Below, piece by piece: positions 47,140-58,519 of a stretch of 64,000 bases of DNA (positions are counted from its first letter, which is position 1; the number at the start of each line of letters is the position of its first letter). Source of the stretch: Membranipora membranacea (Eukaryota; Bryozoa; Gymnolaemata; Cheilostomatida; Membraniporidae); NCBI GenBank assembly GCA_914767715.1, contig OU612069.1, forward strand, positions 7,130,001-7,194,000. The letters are read 5' to 3'. The notes beneath the pieces are model-generated. The model saw only the letters and a list, made by a program, of their open reading frames with translations. It did not search any database and had not been told where the DNA came from. Both the position numbers and the translations under genes were made by a program.

Positions 47140-47640
47140 ATCACTAGAAACTTCTTGTTCTGTGAAAGATATATAAGATCAAGACGCAAAAATGTGGCTA
47201 CTCTCAGATTTCCTGCTCAAAAGCTCAAGTGTAAGAGTAAAACTTTGCTTGAGAGAACGTAATAAAAAACATCACAAAAATTAATGTCATTCATAACGAC
47301 ACTTTCTCTCTGCTAAAACTCACTTGAATGAAAGATTTTATATGATACGACTCTATATCTCACAGTCATCACCTAGGCTTCTCAAAGTTAGGTACAAACC
47401 AAGAAACAGATTTGGTAAGCAGCTAGCTGCAGAACACGTAAATAAGAAAATATATCCTAAGAAGAAACGGAAAATGTATAGACAAATTATCATAACCATG
47501 GTAGCATCACACACAAAGGATATGACCATACAGCAAGCTACACAATTTGAATATAAGCCAAATTCTTGCTTCAACTGGCTGAATTAACTTTCCGGACTTA
47601 CAACATTACAGTAATCTCAAATAACGGCCACAGGTCCACC
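47140..47640. repeat. Block N, 3' part
   Basis: ggaacttcttgttctgtgaaagata... ...ccatggtagcatcacacacaaag, matching 15118-15620. The + strand frame 47324-47587 differs from those in the other copies. Confidence 0.55.
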
Positions 47641-48231
47641 TAAGAATTATGAATCCACATGGTTAGGGATACAACCTTAAATTAACTATCATTTCATCTT
47701 CACTTACATACATTTTAAAACTGTTGAGAGGTATAGATAATGGTACCACTTGATGGTGGAATTGATATGCCTTGGTCTTGTCTCAGGTTTATGTCAATTT
47801 AGCTTTATGATGTTTAAGCATCTGTTATTGACTCTTAGGACTACTTTAAATATATTCATTTGAGCAATAAAGAAATGGAGTGGAATATTCAATCTTTGGT
47901 TTTATTTACTCTGCCCACACAACTGCAGCTAACGTTCCATTCAAAGACTTACGATTTCTCTCAAAGTTTGCTCCAGTTGGGTTGGGTTTTGTTCAATCTC
48001 ATTGACATTGGGTTTATATATCATACATTTATCTCATTATTCTCAAATTGCTTTATGTTTTAGTTTGTCAGACTGCTTGAAGGACATGCCCTGGAAAATA
48101 AGTTTGAGAAAATCAAATCAATATCGAAATAGGCAAAATCTAAATCTGATAGGTACAAGTCTTTGTAGGTAATTGATCAATCTAAAACCTTCTCTCATTA
48201 ATCAAATGTGTTGCTCATTTGGTTTTGATCC
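47640..48231 (-). pseudogene. LINE RT fragment and LRR upstream intron (block K), cut by BEL
   Basis: Matches 59840-60660 in order: ttgagaggtatagataatggtacc, the RT-fragment segment (48060-48120), then ctaaaaccttctctcattaatcaaatgtgttgctca. In the 29 kb and 60 kb copies the LRR exon follows; here the BEL element begins at about 48232 and no LRR exon is seen. Confidence 0.55.
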
Positions 48232-48764
48232 ATTTCCGTCTCATTTGCATTTGCTGGACATATTCCCTCTTCCATCTCTGCCAAAATTTGTCTACGAGCA
48301 GTTGAACTGCTCTCCACCTCTTTTTGGTGTTGATGTCAAAATCGGAATATGAACCTGGCATTGGGAGATTAACTGATAGTTTCATGAGTCCACACCAAAC
48401 CATCATCATCAACAAAACAATCTAAGCGCCAGGGTGAGCTTGTTTTATCCAAAACTTCATCAGATTTTAGGAGTTGTATTGCCCTAAGGAATTCAGATTT
48501 TTGTACAATCTTGATAATAAGCTTAGAGGCATTCCGATATTCATCGACAGAGAGTTTTCCAGATCCTTTAAACTTGTTAGAATATTTGATTTTGAGCACT
48601 ACAGCCACATTGTGCTGAGTCTTTGACCATGATGAAGAATGATTGGCTATATCTACAGCTACTTGCTCCAAACATGATAGAGGTTTGGTATCAGTGGCCA
48701 AAACTGTCGTCGACTGTTTGATTTCTAGATCATAATTTACTACTGGCAGAACTTTCGAGATCAC
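48220..48764 (-). pseudogene. BEL integrase with its catalytic core deleted
   Basis: The - strand reads the linker before integrase (KLSVDEYRNASKLIIKIVQK, ...RAIQLLKSDEVL, CFVDDDGLVWTHETI). Then, with no zinc-binding HHCC or DDE core, it passes directly to the post-integrase segment VNLPMPGSYSDFDI and RRWRAVQLL-like residues KRWRAVQLLVDKFWQRWKRE, ending KWIKTK. The junction is near 48375-48390. About a whole integrase core is gone, so integration in cis is impossible. Confidence 0.75.
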
Positions 48765-49222
48765 ATTGTTCCCACAGACAACTAGGTCCCTGAAACCATT
48801 GCGAGTTACTAAGCTCAGTTACAGAACTGACACCCCTAGAGGCTATATCATCTGGGTTCCTATTTGTCTTATCATAATGCCACTGAGAGAAATCTGAGAC
48901 GTCATGGATTTGGCTCAAACGATTAGCTACAAAGGTGTGGAAGCGTTTGACATCATTGTGTCTGTAGCCTAAAACCATCTTAGAATCGGACCACAAATGT
49001 GAATCACACTTCCAGTCCATTTCAGATGACACACTTTTAGACTGTTTGGCCGCTAGTAGAGCAGCTTGAAGCTCAAGCCGTGGTATTGTAGTGGGCTTCA
49101 TAGGAGCTACACAAGATTTTCCTAGTAACAGTGAACAATGTATATCCTGGTTAGAGTTTAGTGCACGTACATAACTAAAAGCTCCGTAGCCTGTCTGGCT
49201 GGCATCAGCAATTGTGTGGAGC
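48765..49222 (-). pseudogene. BEL RNase H region
   Basis: The - strand reads ELHTIADASQTGYGAFSYVR, a first-aspartate segment of RNase H, then TIPRLELQAALLAAKQSKSV, HLWSDSKMVLGYRHND and WHYDKTNRNPDDIASRGVSS. These are the E, D and D segments of BEL RNase H in order. The domain appears nearly complete and open from 49101. Confidence 0.82.
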
Positions 49223-50760
49223 TCACATTAGGCTGGCACAAAACCTGTAGACGTGTAGAGTATAAACACAGTGGAATAGATATTTCTGATATTCTTGACA
49301 TTTCTGCATCCCATAATCAAGACCAGATTTACATGTTTGCTGAATCATGTTACGGCCAGACAAAAGCAGTGGTGAGATTAGACCAATCGGGTCGTACTCA
49401 GCTGCTACATTAGCTAATATGCTTCTGCGAGTACATGGGTTGTCTTTAGGCATATACTGATACTTGAATGAGTCTGTTTGCAGTGACCAAAGCATCTCGA
49501 GGGCGCGTTCTGTGCTCAGTAACTCAAAATCACCGGACTGATTTAGATTTACATCTGCTTGTGGAAATGACTTGAGCACACCACTATTGTTAGATAGCAG
49601 TTTATGAACCCTGAGGTTGCCCTTACTGCAAATAGCTCTAGTGTCATTAAGAAGCTTAGTAGCCTCTTCTGGAATATCATCACTGTGCAGACCATCATCG
49701 ACGTAGAAATCTTGCATGATAAATTTCTGGGCTTCTGGATATTGGTTACCATGATCTTGAGCTAAGCGGTGTTGTTCGTATTTGGTACAGCGTGGGGAAG
49801 ATCTGGTCCCAAAAATATGTACACACATTCGATAGGTCTGCACATTGTTTTCTTGGTCCAGCCATAAGAATCTCATATAGTCTCTATGTGCGGGTGTAAC
49901 ACAAAATCTATGATACATTTTTTCAATGTTCCAACTAACCGCAACAGGTTTCTGTCTGAATCTCATTAGCGCCCCTAACAGTGAGTTATTAAGATCGGGT
50001 CCTTGATACAAAGCGTCATTAATACTCATGCCTTTGTATTTACTGCTACAATCAAATACACATCGGAGTTTTTTGGTTTTGCTGTGGAATACTTCATGAT
50101 GTGGCAAATACCAACAACCCTCCCGCCTTTCAAATCGGAATCTGGTACCAGCTTGGCCTCGCCTCTGGATCTGACACCGCTCATGAGTTCAGTATACTTA
50201 TTTCTAAATTCTCGACCACAACGTTTGAATTGTGACAGCAATCCATTAAAACGCTTGACCACTGGTTCATAATTTAACTGTAGGCTGGTATAACTGCCTT
50301 TGAACGGTAGTGGCATGATATAATAATTGTACTAATCCTGGTATGTAGCCTCATCAAGAATGTTTAGGAATTTTAAATCGTCCTGAGAAACAGTTTGACC
50401 TGAATTTAAATCCTGGAACTCTAGACCATCTATTTGTTTCATATGTTCTCGCGGTGTCACATCCGTGACGTGAGACTTATAACAGATAGAGGCGTTGGTT
50501 GACATACACTGTGTCGATACATCAGGTGCAACAGAATATGTAAAGTGACTAAGTCCGACTTGATCAGAAAATACAGTATTAGTTTCATGTTGATTAGGTC
50601 CAATAGGGCATATCTCACAGCCTGTGCTCAACCTTCGGGAGGTTCAATCACTTCCTTGATAGTAATTGCTTTAGTACAATCACGACCTAACAACAGACCA
50701 GCACCACAGTTTAGTCTTAGTGCTATGTAGCTTGCAATTGGTTCTAGACACTTGAGATCC
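49223..50760 (-). pseudogene. BEL reverse transcriptase (disrupted)
   Basis: Copies element RNA into DNA. The connection region reads LNCGAGLLLGRDCTKAITIK and TVSQDDLKFLNIL, then an in-frame TAG at 50329-50331, then YIMPLPFKGSYTSLQLNYEP. A one-base shift near 50110 leads to LRCVFDCSSKYKGMSINDAL, YQGPDLNNSLLGALMRFRQK, YRMCVHIFGTRSSPRC and the catalytic FYVDDGL box at about 49710. The order is typical of BEL/Pao. The frame is lost again after GLDYGM near 49300. Length is otherwise as in the family. Confidence 0.88.
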
Positions 50761-50929
50761 CTGACATTTTCCGAGGTTGGTATAACTGAGATACAACATG
50801 GTATTTGGACACGACATTAAGTTCTAGGTAGGTCGTAATGCACTGAGCTATAGAAACCTCTGATTCTGAGATTTTAGTATGTATTACACTGCACCTGCTT
50901 ATTTACACTAGTCATAGAAGATATCTTAA

Positions 50930-51115
50930 GATTGCCTGGGAGAGATTTAGCATCAAGAGCAATGGATACCTCATCAGTTATGAATGTCTTGTTAGACTGC
51001 CAATCTACCATGGCGTAAGTCAACACTTCATTGTGTGGGTCGCTTAGAGCAGAAACCCAAACAGGTACTGTTGGAGAAAAGATACTGTGTTCAGCCGAAT
51101 GGTGTTGTGTGGCGT
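50930..51115 (-). pseudogene. BEL aspartic protease remnant
   Basis: The - strand reads SPTVPVWVSALSDPHNEVLT then YAMVDWQSNKTFITDEVSIA. The family's active-site segment is normally A-L-L-D-(T/S)-(Q/G)-S-(D/N)-T-T-F-I; here D is followed by W, so the catalytic D-T/S-G/Q pattern is altered. Confidence 0.6.
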
Positions 51116-51269
51116 TACTAACAGTATTAGCAGATGGCTGTGTGCTAGACTGCTAGGCTGATGTAGCAGTGTCTCGGTGGAGCAGCGTGTGGTGTGCTTT
51201 TGTTTAACACTTACTGCACTTCCAATCCCTTTGACAATCTGATTGCTGGTGTTTAATTCCAGCGCCCTT

Positions 51270-51350
51270 CGATAGACAACTCTCGGAATTTCGGACATTT
51301 AGACACATAAAAATGATCGTTAGATTTACAATATTGGCAGTGTCTTATAC
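51270..51350 (-). pseudogene. BEL gag zinc knuckle
   Basis: The - strand reads RHCQYCKSNDHFYVSKCPKF, a CX2CX4HX5C nucleic-acid-binding knuckle in the position expected after gag. Confidence 0.7.
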
Positions 51351-52700
51351 TTTGCTTTCTGACCAGCAGCGGCTGTTGTTTGATGAGAAAAAGGCCTTAT
51401 TACCACCTTGAGGAGCACTAGGTTTGGGTTTCGCCTGACTATCTAAGGATTGTGGCTTTGAGCGGGTAGCTTGCTTCAAAGCATTTTGAGATGTTACAAG
51501 ATTGTTGGCCTTGGCTGATTCCAGCTCCATAAACTCAACAAAGACACCAAATGGAGGAAAGCTATTCCAATTTCTTAGCTGATATTCCATAGGTTTGGAG
51601 TTCTAATAAGATCGGGAAGCAGATTGACTATCTCTTGATCTCTTAAATTCAGACATCGATTTCGTTCAGAACTGTCAGGCACTGTTTGAGATAATTTGTA
51701 AGTTTAAATATCCCCATAGCATCATTATTGCCAATCTTGGACCATGAGGAAAGCCTAGGTTTGAAAGCTTGGGCCATGAGAAAATCGTTTCAATAAAACT
51801 TATCGATGTCTGTCATGGCGTTCTGATATGCCTTTTTTGTGTCCAAATAAATATATTACTGGATAACCTTGCTAACCTGACCTGAGTTATACTGCTCTAG
51901 ATAATACAGCTTGTCACTAACAGACGGGTTTACCCGCTGTTTTAGAAATGCATTAAATGCTTTCTTCCACCTGGCGGTTTGATTGTTGGAGCTTTCATAG
52001 CCTCATCTAGTTCTCTATGCTCCTGAGCTCTAATGAGTTCGTGATAAATACCCTCACTTTGGTTGCAACTGGATATTTTGGAGCTATCATGAGACTCTGG
52101 AGTCGTCTCACTACTGGACTGGACCACAGATTGAGCATTTGCACCAATATCACCCTGAACAGACAATCCTGAATTATTATTTGGATAAGAGCTAATTTTT
52201 TTGTTTGACTGACATGAGAATATCCGATAGCTAATTTTGTTAGATTTGGGTTGGGTTGTTTTGAACTGAGATTTTGAGTCGGGCGGTAAAGCAGAGATAT
52301 GCCATCCACTGAGCGATTGTGTATTGACAGAAGACCGGACATTAGATTTATATAGCCATGCATTGTTATCACCAGAATGAAACCCGGTAGCAAAGTCGTT
52401 TTCATTGTGTGACTGTAATAGCTTTCTGATTAGCCATTCCGAGTCATTGGATTTGGGTTGGGAGTGAACAAAAGATTTTTGTCCAGCTTCTAGACCAGCT
52501 CGGTGCTCGTTAGCCTGAATGTGGACCTGAATAGGATTACTTGCATGAGGCAATGTTAACAGCATGTCATCAGAAACAATAACAGATCCTTTTTGAGAAT
52601 TGCTGTAGGGAGGCCTATGGACCTTTTAATCTCCCTGAGATCTACAACTCTAACCTGCACCAAACCCGCATGCGAAAAATGCGCACAGGCCATCGTAACA
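51345..52700 (-). pseudogene. BEL gag (disrupted)
   Basis: Capsid-type structural protein of the retroelement. The - strand frame starts MACAHFSHAGLVQVRVVDLR and shifts by one base at an A run near 52590, continuing to 51942. The conserved gag core follows with stops: LYYLEQYNSGQVSKVIQ, YIYLDTKKAYQNAM, DFLMAQAFKPRLSSWSKIG, KLTNYLKQC (about 51890-51690). Then FVEFMELESAKANN (51590-51345) leads to a zinc knuckle. The order and wording match BEL gag proteins. At least one frameshift and several stops are visible. Confidence 0.75.
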
Positions 52701-52779
52701 GAAACTACAAGGATCAATGAACGAGAGTACAGCGACCCACAACACACCGGAAGTATGAACCAATAGATTGACAAAGTAT

Positions 52780-53331
52780 GACAAGAATCGCATCAGCAAC
52801 CATGCACACAACAGCCCAAAAATCTGCACTATTAACTGTGAATGTGTGGATAAAGTAGAAAAATAACCTTATCCTAAAACATCACAGACGGCACGCACCT
52901 GAGTATAGTGTGAGAATATAAACATAGATCAGAGCTTCCGAGCAGCAGTTCATTTGATAATAATCCGAGCTTCTATCTATTGGCGCTGTCAGTTTTCTAG
53001 ATTCTGCAACAGATTAGAGGGAGAGTGCTGCAGAGGGGTTACTGCAGCTGTCTACTGGAGATGATGTAGTCAACAACAACTGGAGTGTTGTTGTGATCAA
53101 GGAGATATGAGGACGGGTTTCCTTGATCTGAACTCCGATAGTGACGTGGAGTATACGGCGTTTGCTGCATAGGTACTGGTAACACGCTGGTGGAGGCTGG
53201 CAAGAGGATTTAGTTACGTGATCATATCCTGCATCATGTAGAAATTATGCGAGTTGAGTTGCCGAGAGATTATTGGTGTGACGAGTTGACATGTTGTATA
53301 CATGTGGAGTTGACAGTGATGACAGATGTCA
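52780..53331 (-). mobile_element. Probable 5' LTR / leader of the BEL element
   Basis: On the - strand the element side begins tgacatctgtcatcactg, a TG-starting end plausible for an LTR, directly next to block I (from 53348). About 550 bases upstream of the first gag codons carry no ORF. The inner LTR end and primer binding site could not be fixed because there is no second LTR to compare. Confidence 0.4.
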
Positions 53332-53349
53332 AGCTAAAGTTTCTCTGTA

Positions 53350-53975
53350 CTGGCGATCGGTGGGTGGATTAAACGGAAGTGTGGTTATCTCAAGTTCACA
53401 GATAATTGTTTGTATCGATTTAGTGAAACTGAAATTAAAAGCAAATAAAGTCAGGTGCTAAAAAGGTGAAAACTGTTGTACCTCAATTCGCCGTCATTAA
53501 ACTAATGCTAATTCTAAAAGTTGGAGAAAACACTCAAATAAATTATCACAAATGTTAAACCTTATCAATTTTGTTTACTAACAGATTTACCACTAACGCA
53601 AGAAAAATATCACAATCATTATTATCTAAACAAACTAACCTTACATAAACGATAATAAAAATTATATTTACCTTTTTGACTCCCTCTGTTTGTTAAAGAA
53701 AAACCTTTCCCCAGTAAAATAAAATATAAATTATAAACACCGTATAGAACGGCGGAGCATAAGTACTTTAGTGAAATCGTATGACACAACACATCAAGCT
53801 CCTATGGGCAAGTGATTTATCCACACAAACACAGCAAGACAGTGCAGCTGATTGGGCATGAATGCATACATAGTCTGACACAACTTAGGCCACACAGTGA
53901 CAATGCAATTAGCGAACACTCCCAGTGAATGGCAGGGGGGGGGGGGCACAATGCAGCGCACCGCATCTACACTAA
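53350..53975. repeat. Block I, copy 2
   Basis: Second copy of block I, abutting the BEL 5' end on one side and block L sequence (taagattataaacatatc) on the other. Contains a run of 12 or more G near 53935. Confidence 0.55.
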
Positions 53976-53999
53976 GATTATAAACATATCTCCCTAATT

Positions 54000-55085
54000 C
54001 ATTTCAAATGTTGTTTATTTTGATAACGAGGGTTGCTCAGGTTAGGGCTTCACAATCAGGGGGAACTTCTAACTTTCAGATATGATGCGGTCATAGTTGA
54101 CTGTCCTGTGTAGCGCAGGGTCACACCAAATTGACTCTTGGGTTCGAGAGATAAAGCTTTTTGGTTTGAGAGAGGCGCTGTAAGCCCCCCTCCTCCCCCC
54201 AACGGGGTTCAGGGCGGAGCCCAATCCCCAAAGCCTAGAGAACGGTGTAAGACCTTACAAATTAATAAATTTACTGGGTCTCGGAGGCGTGTTTTAGGTG
54301 AAACTTGATTAGCAAATTATCAAAGGAATAAAACGATCAAGAATTAAATGGGCGAGCATGAGCTGCCACCACAAAAGTGATAACTGAAAAAAAAACAATA
54401 ATTCATCATTTTACATTACAGTTGTCGACCAAGATGAGTTCATGTATGAAACAAAATCAAGTCGAGTTAATTTTTTATATAATTTGTAGAGATAGCATCT
54501 GTAGGGCAACTTGGCACCAGTTGGCCCAGTTGCAAGTAACAAACTCACAATTTGGTACTCAGTTAGTCGTTGGCTTACTTTCACTGCAAAGTGATCTTGT
54601 GAACTTTTGCATGAATGATTTCCACATGATAATTTCTTGACAACCAGTGATTCCATTTTAATTCTGTTTTCATTCTCTTAATATTTTGCGAAGCCCAAGG
54701 AAAGATCTTTTAATTAGGATTAATTGAAAAGTACCTCTTGAGGTAGAAAATGGGCTTAATTTTGTAAGACACAGGGGATAAAATTCTCAGGAAGTTGTTT
54801 GTCATGATCTATCTCATCATACAATCCTTCTTAAATCCACAATATAGCACTCTGTTCAGCTGCCTGTATTCCAATGATCTTTTGGTCTATGAAACACCGC
54901 TGTATCTTGTGATGATACAACTATTGAGCTCTAACTGGCTTTGAACAAGAGAAAGCCACAGATTAGTAGGATCAATAATTTTGAGAGTCGGTTTGTTGAC
55001 AGCCTTCGCTTATTTCCAGTAATCCTTCGGCTAATACAGTAAGCTTCTGTATACACAGTCATATTTTCTGATATTATTCAGAGTG
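54000..55085. repeat. Blocks L and N (5' part)
   Basis: L from 54025 (ggttgctcaggttagggcttc; C-rich run near 54190) into N (gaaacaccgctgtatcttgtg ... acagtcatattttc), then interrupted by block H. Confidence 0.55.
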
Positions 55086-55087
55086 AC

Positions 55088-55935
55088 TCAGTTCAAGGTA
55101 TCTGAATCTGAATCTGGTGATTATCTCCTCCTGGCCAAACTTTGAACTTCACTCTAGGGGAGTGTATTTATCATTGATGAATTAAACCCACATATCATTA
55201 TGTATTATACCAATATAAACCCAATGAGCCACAATAGAATTTAAAAAAAAATTATTTCTCAAAGAAATCTACAAAAAATGACCGTTGCTAGTTAAGTAAG
55301 GTATCGTACTTCCAATTGTCCGATTTCTTCCAAATTTTGTTTGGTTATTCACAATAGGGCTGTCCAGATATGTTGATTTTTGCATCATTGTAAGTTTCAT
55401 GAAAGCAAAATGTAACATGTATATCTTTTTTTTAAAAGTATGCCTGATGTATGCTTACGATTGCGCAATACGCCAGAGACCTTAGCCTTTGATATACTCT
55501 CTATGTCTAAACAAAGCCCATCCTATAACAAGCTTTCAATTCAATCAATGTATGAGGCACAATAGTCTTATGTCCCGAATGGAACAGGTACAACTATAAT
55601 TTGCTACAGGTAGCCTAATACCGTTTGTACCAAACATTATAAATTGTTAATACTATATTTTAGAAAATATTCCGATCATGAAATAAATTATCAATGGCGC
55701 TGATTCGAATTCAGTAATTTAGCGGAATATCTCATCATTCAATATCAAATTTGGAAATACGTCTTAGGCACAGCTGGTCTTCATTGGTTTCCCATCTTAT
55801 TTCAATGTTTAATATCTCAACAAGAATTTTATTCATTTGTAGTTTAGTTATAATTTCCAAATATAGGCTTTTTTAACCTTTGTCAACCATCTGATTGTCG
55901 AGAAAGTTCTTGCGTTTTCTATGACTCAATTGAGA
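55088..55935. repeat. Block H, copy 2
   Basis: Second copy of 4851-5690, here inserted between two parts of block N (54900-55080 and 55945-56260). Confidence 0.65.
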
Positions 55936-55944
55936 AACATATTA

Positions 55945-56394
55945 GGTACGCAGCTAGCTGCAGAACACGTAAATAAGAAAATATATCTTAATAAGAAACA
56001 AAAATGTATAGACAATTATCATATCCATGGTAGCATCACACACAAGGGTTATGACCATACAGCAAGCTACACAATTTGAATAAAAGCCAAATTCTCGCCT
56101 TCAACTGGCTGAATTAGGTTTACAGACTTACAACACTACAGTAATCTCAAATAACAGCCACAGGTCCACCTAAGAATTATGAATCCACGTGGTTAGGGAT
56201 ACAACCTTATTTCAAACAATTATTACATCATCAATTACATACACTTGACAACTGATGTAAGTATAAATAACGGTACCGCTTGATGATAGAATTGATATGC
56301 CTTGTGAAAGTTTTAAGTCAATTTAGATTTAGGATGTTTAAGCATCTGTTATCCACTCTTAGGACTGTTTTAAATATATTCATTGGAGCAAACT
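55945..56394. repeat. Block N 3' part and short block K
   Basis: N resumes after block H (gcagctagctgcagaacacg ... ccatggtagcatcacac), then the K start (tatgccttgtgaaagttttaag ... tattcattggagcaaa). Confidence 0.5.
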
Positions 56395-57200
56395 AGAATA
56401 TCCAATGTCGTTTCATTCTATTCTGCTAAATTTCTTGTGGATTTTGTTTAGCAGAACAAAATACTTTCTATATGTATATCAAATTTGCGGGGTAACAACT
56501 CTGGTTTAAATATTTATAAAAATAAGCAGATGATGATTCCTACAGCTATTGAACTACAAAATGCATATAAGTCACTGAGTTCAAAATTTGTTTAGCCGTA
56601 AATGAGATAAGCTGCTAAATCTATTGTAATTTTCAAACTCAAAATCCGATCAAATTGATCGAGTTATGAACAATAAACCTGGATTGTGGACAGAAAATCA
56701 ATGATCACATCATTGCTTCTACACCTTCCAATGACGTTACGTTGCCCACAATTAAGTCCCTCTGTGCCTCAATATACATATTGTGTCATGTCTAGGTTTA
56801 TAATCAAGTCTATGATTGCACCCCATTTATAGAGGTGGCAACTTCGTTGAACTCTTTCAAATCTTTCACTTTCACTATTTAAATGGACTATTTGTTGACA
56901 GTTGAATATGTTTGTAAATATTTAAATGGTAAAGGTGGAAGATTTGCCCTTAAGATGATGGCATTGACCTACTACCAACTACCAACAGATTTGTACAATT
57001 TAAAAGCAGAGGTGTATATTTAAATTTTGGAGACCTGTGTTGGCAGTTTTATTACCTTTTCGATGAGGACTTGCAAAGTATGCTAGACAATGTGATATTG
57101 CCTTTTATTTACTATATCCATGTGAGCAGTTTGTTTTAGACAATTGTTATAAATGTTCCTACCAGTAGATATAAAAGAAAAGGGATTATTCTTTATAGTT
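56395..57200. repeat. Inverted block A segment plus block G, copy 2
   Basis: Joins the segment seen at 30590-30960 to the one seen at 39595-40140, showing they derive from one longer inverted unit. Confidence 0.55.
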
Positions 57201-57229
57201 TACCTATCACAAATTATGATCATGCTATC

Positions 57230-58360
57230 ATATAGCTAATATAAGGATGAATTGAGCGTTTTTTAAATTTAGCTTTGTTGCATGAACCAGCCATTGCATG
57301 CGTGTTCATCTAGGTCTATTTAGGTCTGTTCCGATAAGGTTCAATAATACAGGTGGTATACTATGTTATTTTTTTTTGTCCCTCTGTTTCTATAAAAAAT
57401 GTAGCCAATTCATGGTGTACCCAACACATACCTCTTTCCCAGGTGGCTTGTTAAATTGCCGCCAATGTAATTTCATTTAGAGCTCGTGGGAGGAGGTCAT
57501 TGAGCTGAAAAAAAATTGGCCATTCAATTTGGTCTATCCGTCCAGCTAAGACTGTCCTTCCATTAAAATAAATTTTCCATCTGCTTATGCCTTTTTAGTA
57601 CAGGTTTTCCCATCGAATGCGTCCAACAGATGGGCAATGACACATGGACACAGGTGGACAGTCCAATCACCTCACCATCACGACTAGCCCTCCTTATACA
57701 GGATTGCTAGACAGGCTGCAGCATTTCGTTCTCGAATGAGTATGTCAAGAGAAAATAAGTGATTGACCAAATCAAAGACTTGTTTCTAAAAGACTGCTTC
57801 AATATATTGTGATTTGGTTTGATTGACGTTTCATTGGCAATATATAAAACACAAGAAGTACATCTAAGTGTCATATGAGGATGCAATGATCGGTTTTTCA
57901 ATTTAAGTTTGTGGCATGAACCAGCCATTGCATCCATGTTCATCTAGGTCTATTTAGGTCTTTTTTGATAAGGTCTAGTCCAATAATACAGGAGGTATAC
58001 TATGTAATTTTTTGTTGCCCCTCTGTGTCTATAACAATGTAACCAGCACATGGTATAGGGGCACTACACAACACACACCTCTTTCCCAGATGGCTTGCTA
58101 AATTGATTAGTTTAAAAACACTTTGCCGCCAAGTGATATTATTTAGCGCAAGTCAGAAGAGGTGGAAAGTGCTGAAAAAAATTGGCCATACTTCTTTGTC
58201 TATCCGTCCAGCAAAACCCTGTCCATTCACTAAAACATATTGCCGTCAGTAAACACCCGTCCAGTACAGGTTGCATGCCAACAGTGTCCAACAGATGGGC
58301 ACAGGATGCATGGACACAGGTGGATAGTTTGGAATTCTATCAGCTGCAGTGAGTGAGTGA
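57230..58360. repeat. Two consecutive partial block J copies
   Basis: 57230-57680 and 57685-58360 both carry catgaaccagccattgcat..ttcatctaggtctatttaggtct, a cccaacacatacctctttcccag-like segment and the gtccaacagatgggca segment, i.e. a local tandem duplication of part of J. Confidence 0.55.
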
Positions 58361-58519
58361 TCAAATACGAAAATCAGTACCTGCTGAAGGTTTCAATGCA
58401 GCTCTATTTTACCTTGTAAAATGCACTGTCAGCTACTAGGCTACCCTTTCTTGATTATATGAGCTAAAGGAGTTTATTTCTCAAAAGTATATACCGTAAA
58501 AAATGGAAATTAAGTATTG

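Larger units (their letters stand above)
48232..53331 (-). mobile_element. BEL/Pao LTR retrotransposon, degenerate
   Basis: A - strand element with a 5' LTR-like region, gag, protease, reverse transcriptase, RNase H and remnants of integrase in BEL/Pao order. Many stops and frameshifts break it. The central integrase domain and the 3' LTR are missing: the left end stops at about 48232 inside the intron sequence that normally leads to an LRR exon. It cannot encode a working polyprotein. Proteins are described in the sub-features. Confidence 0.9.
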
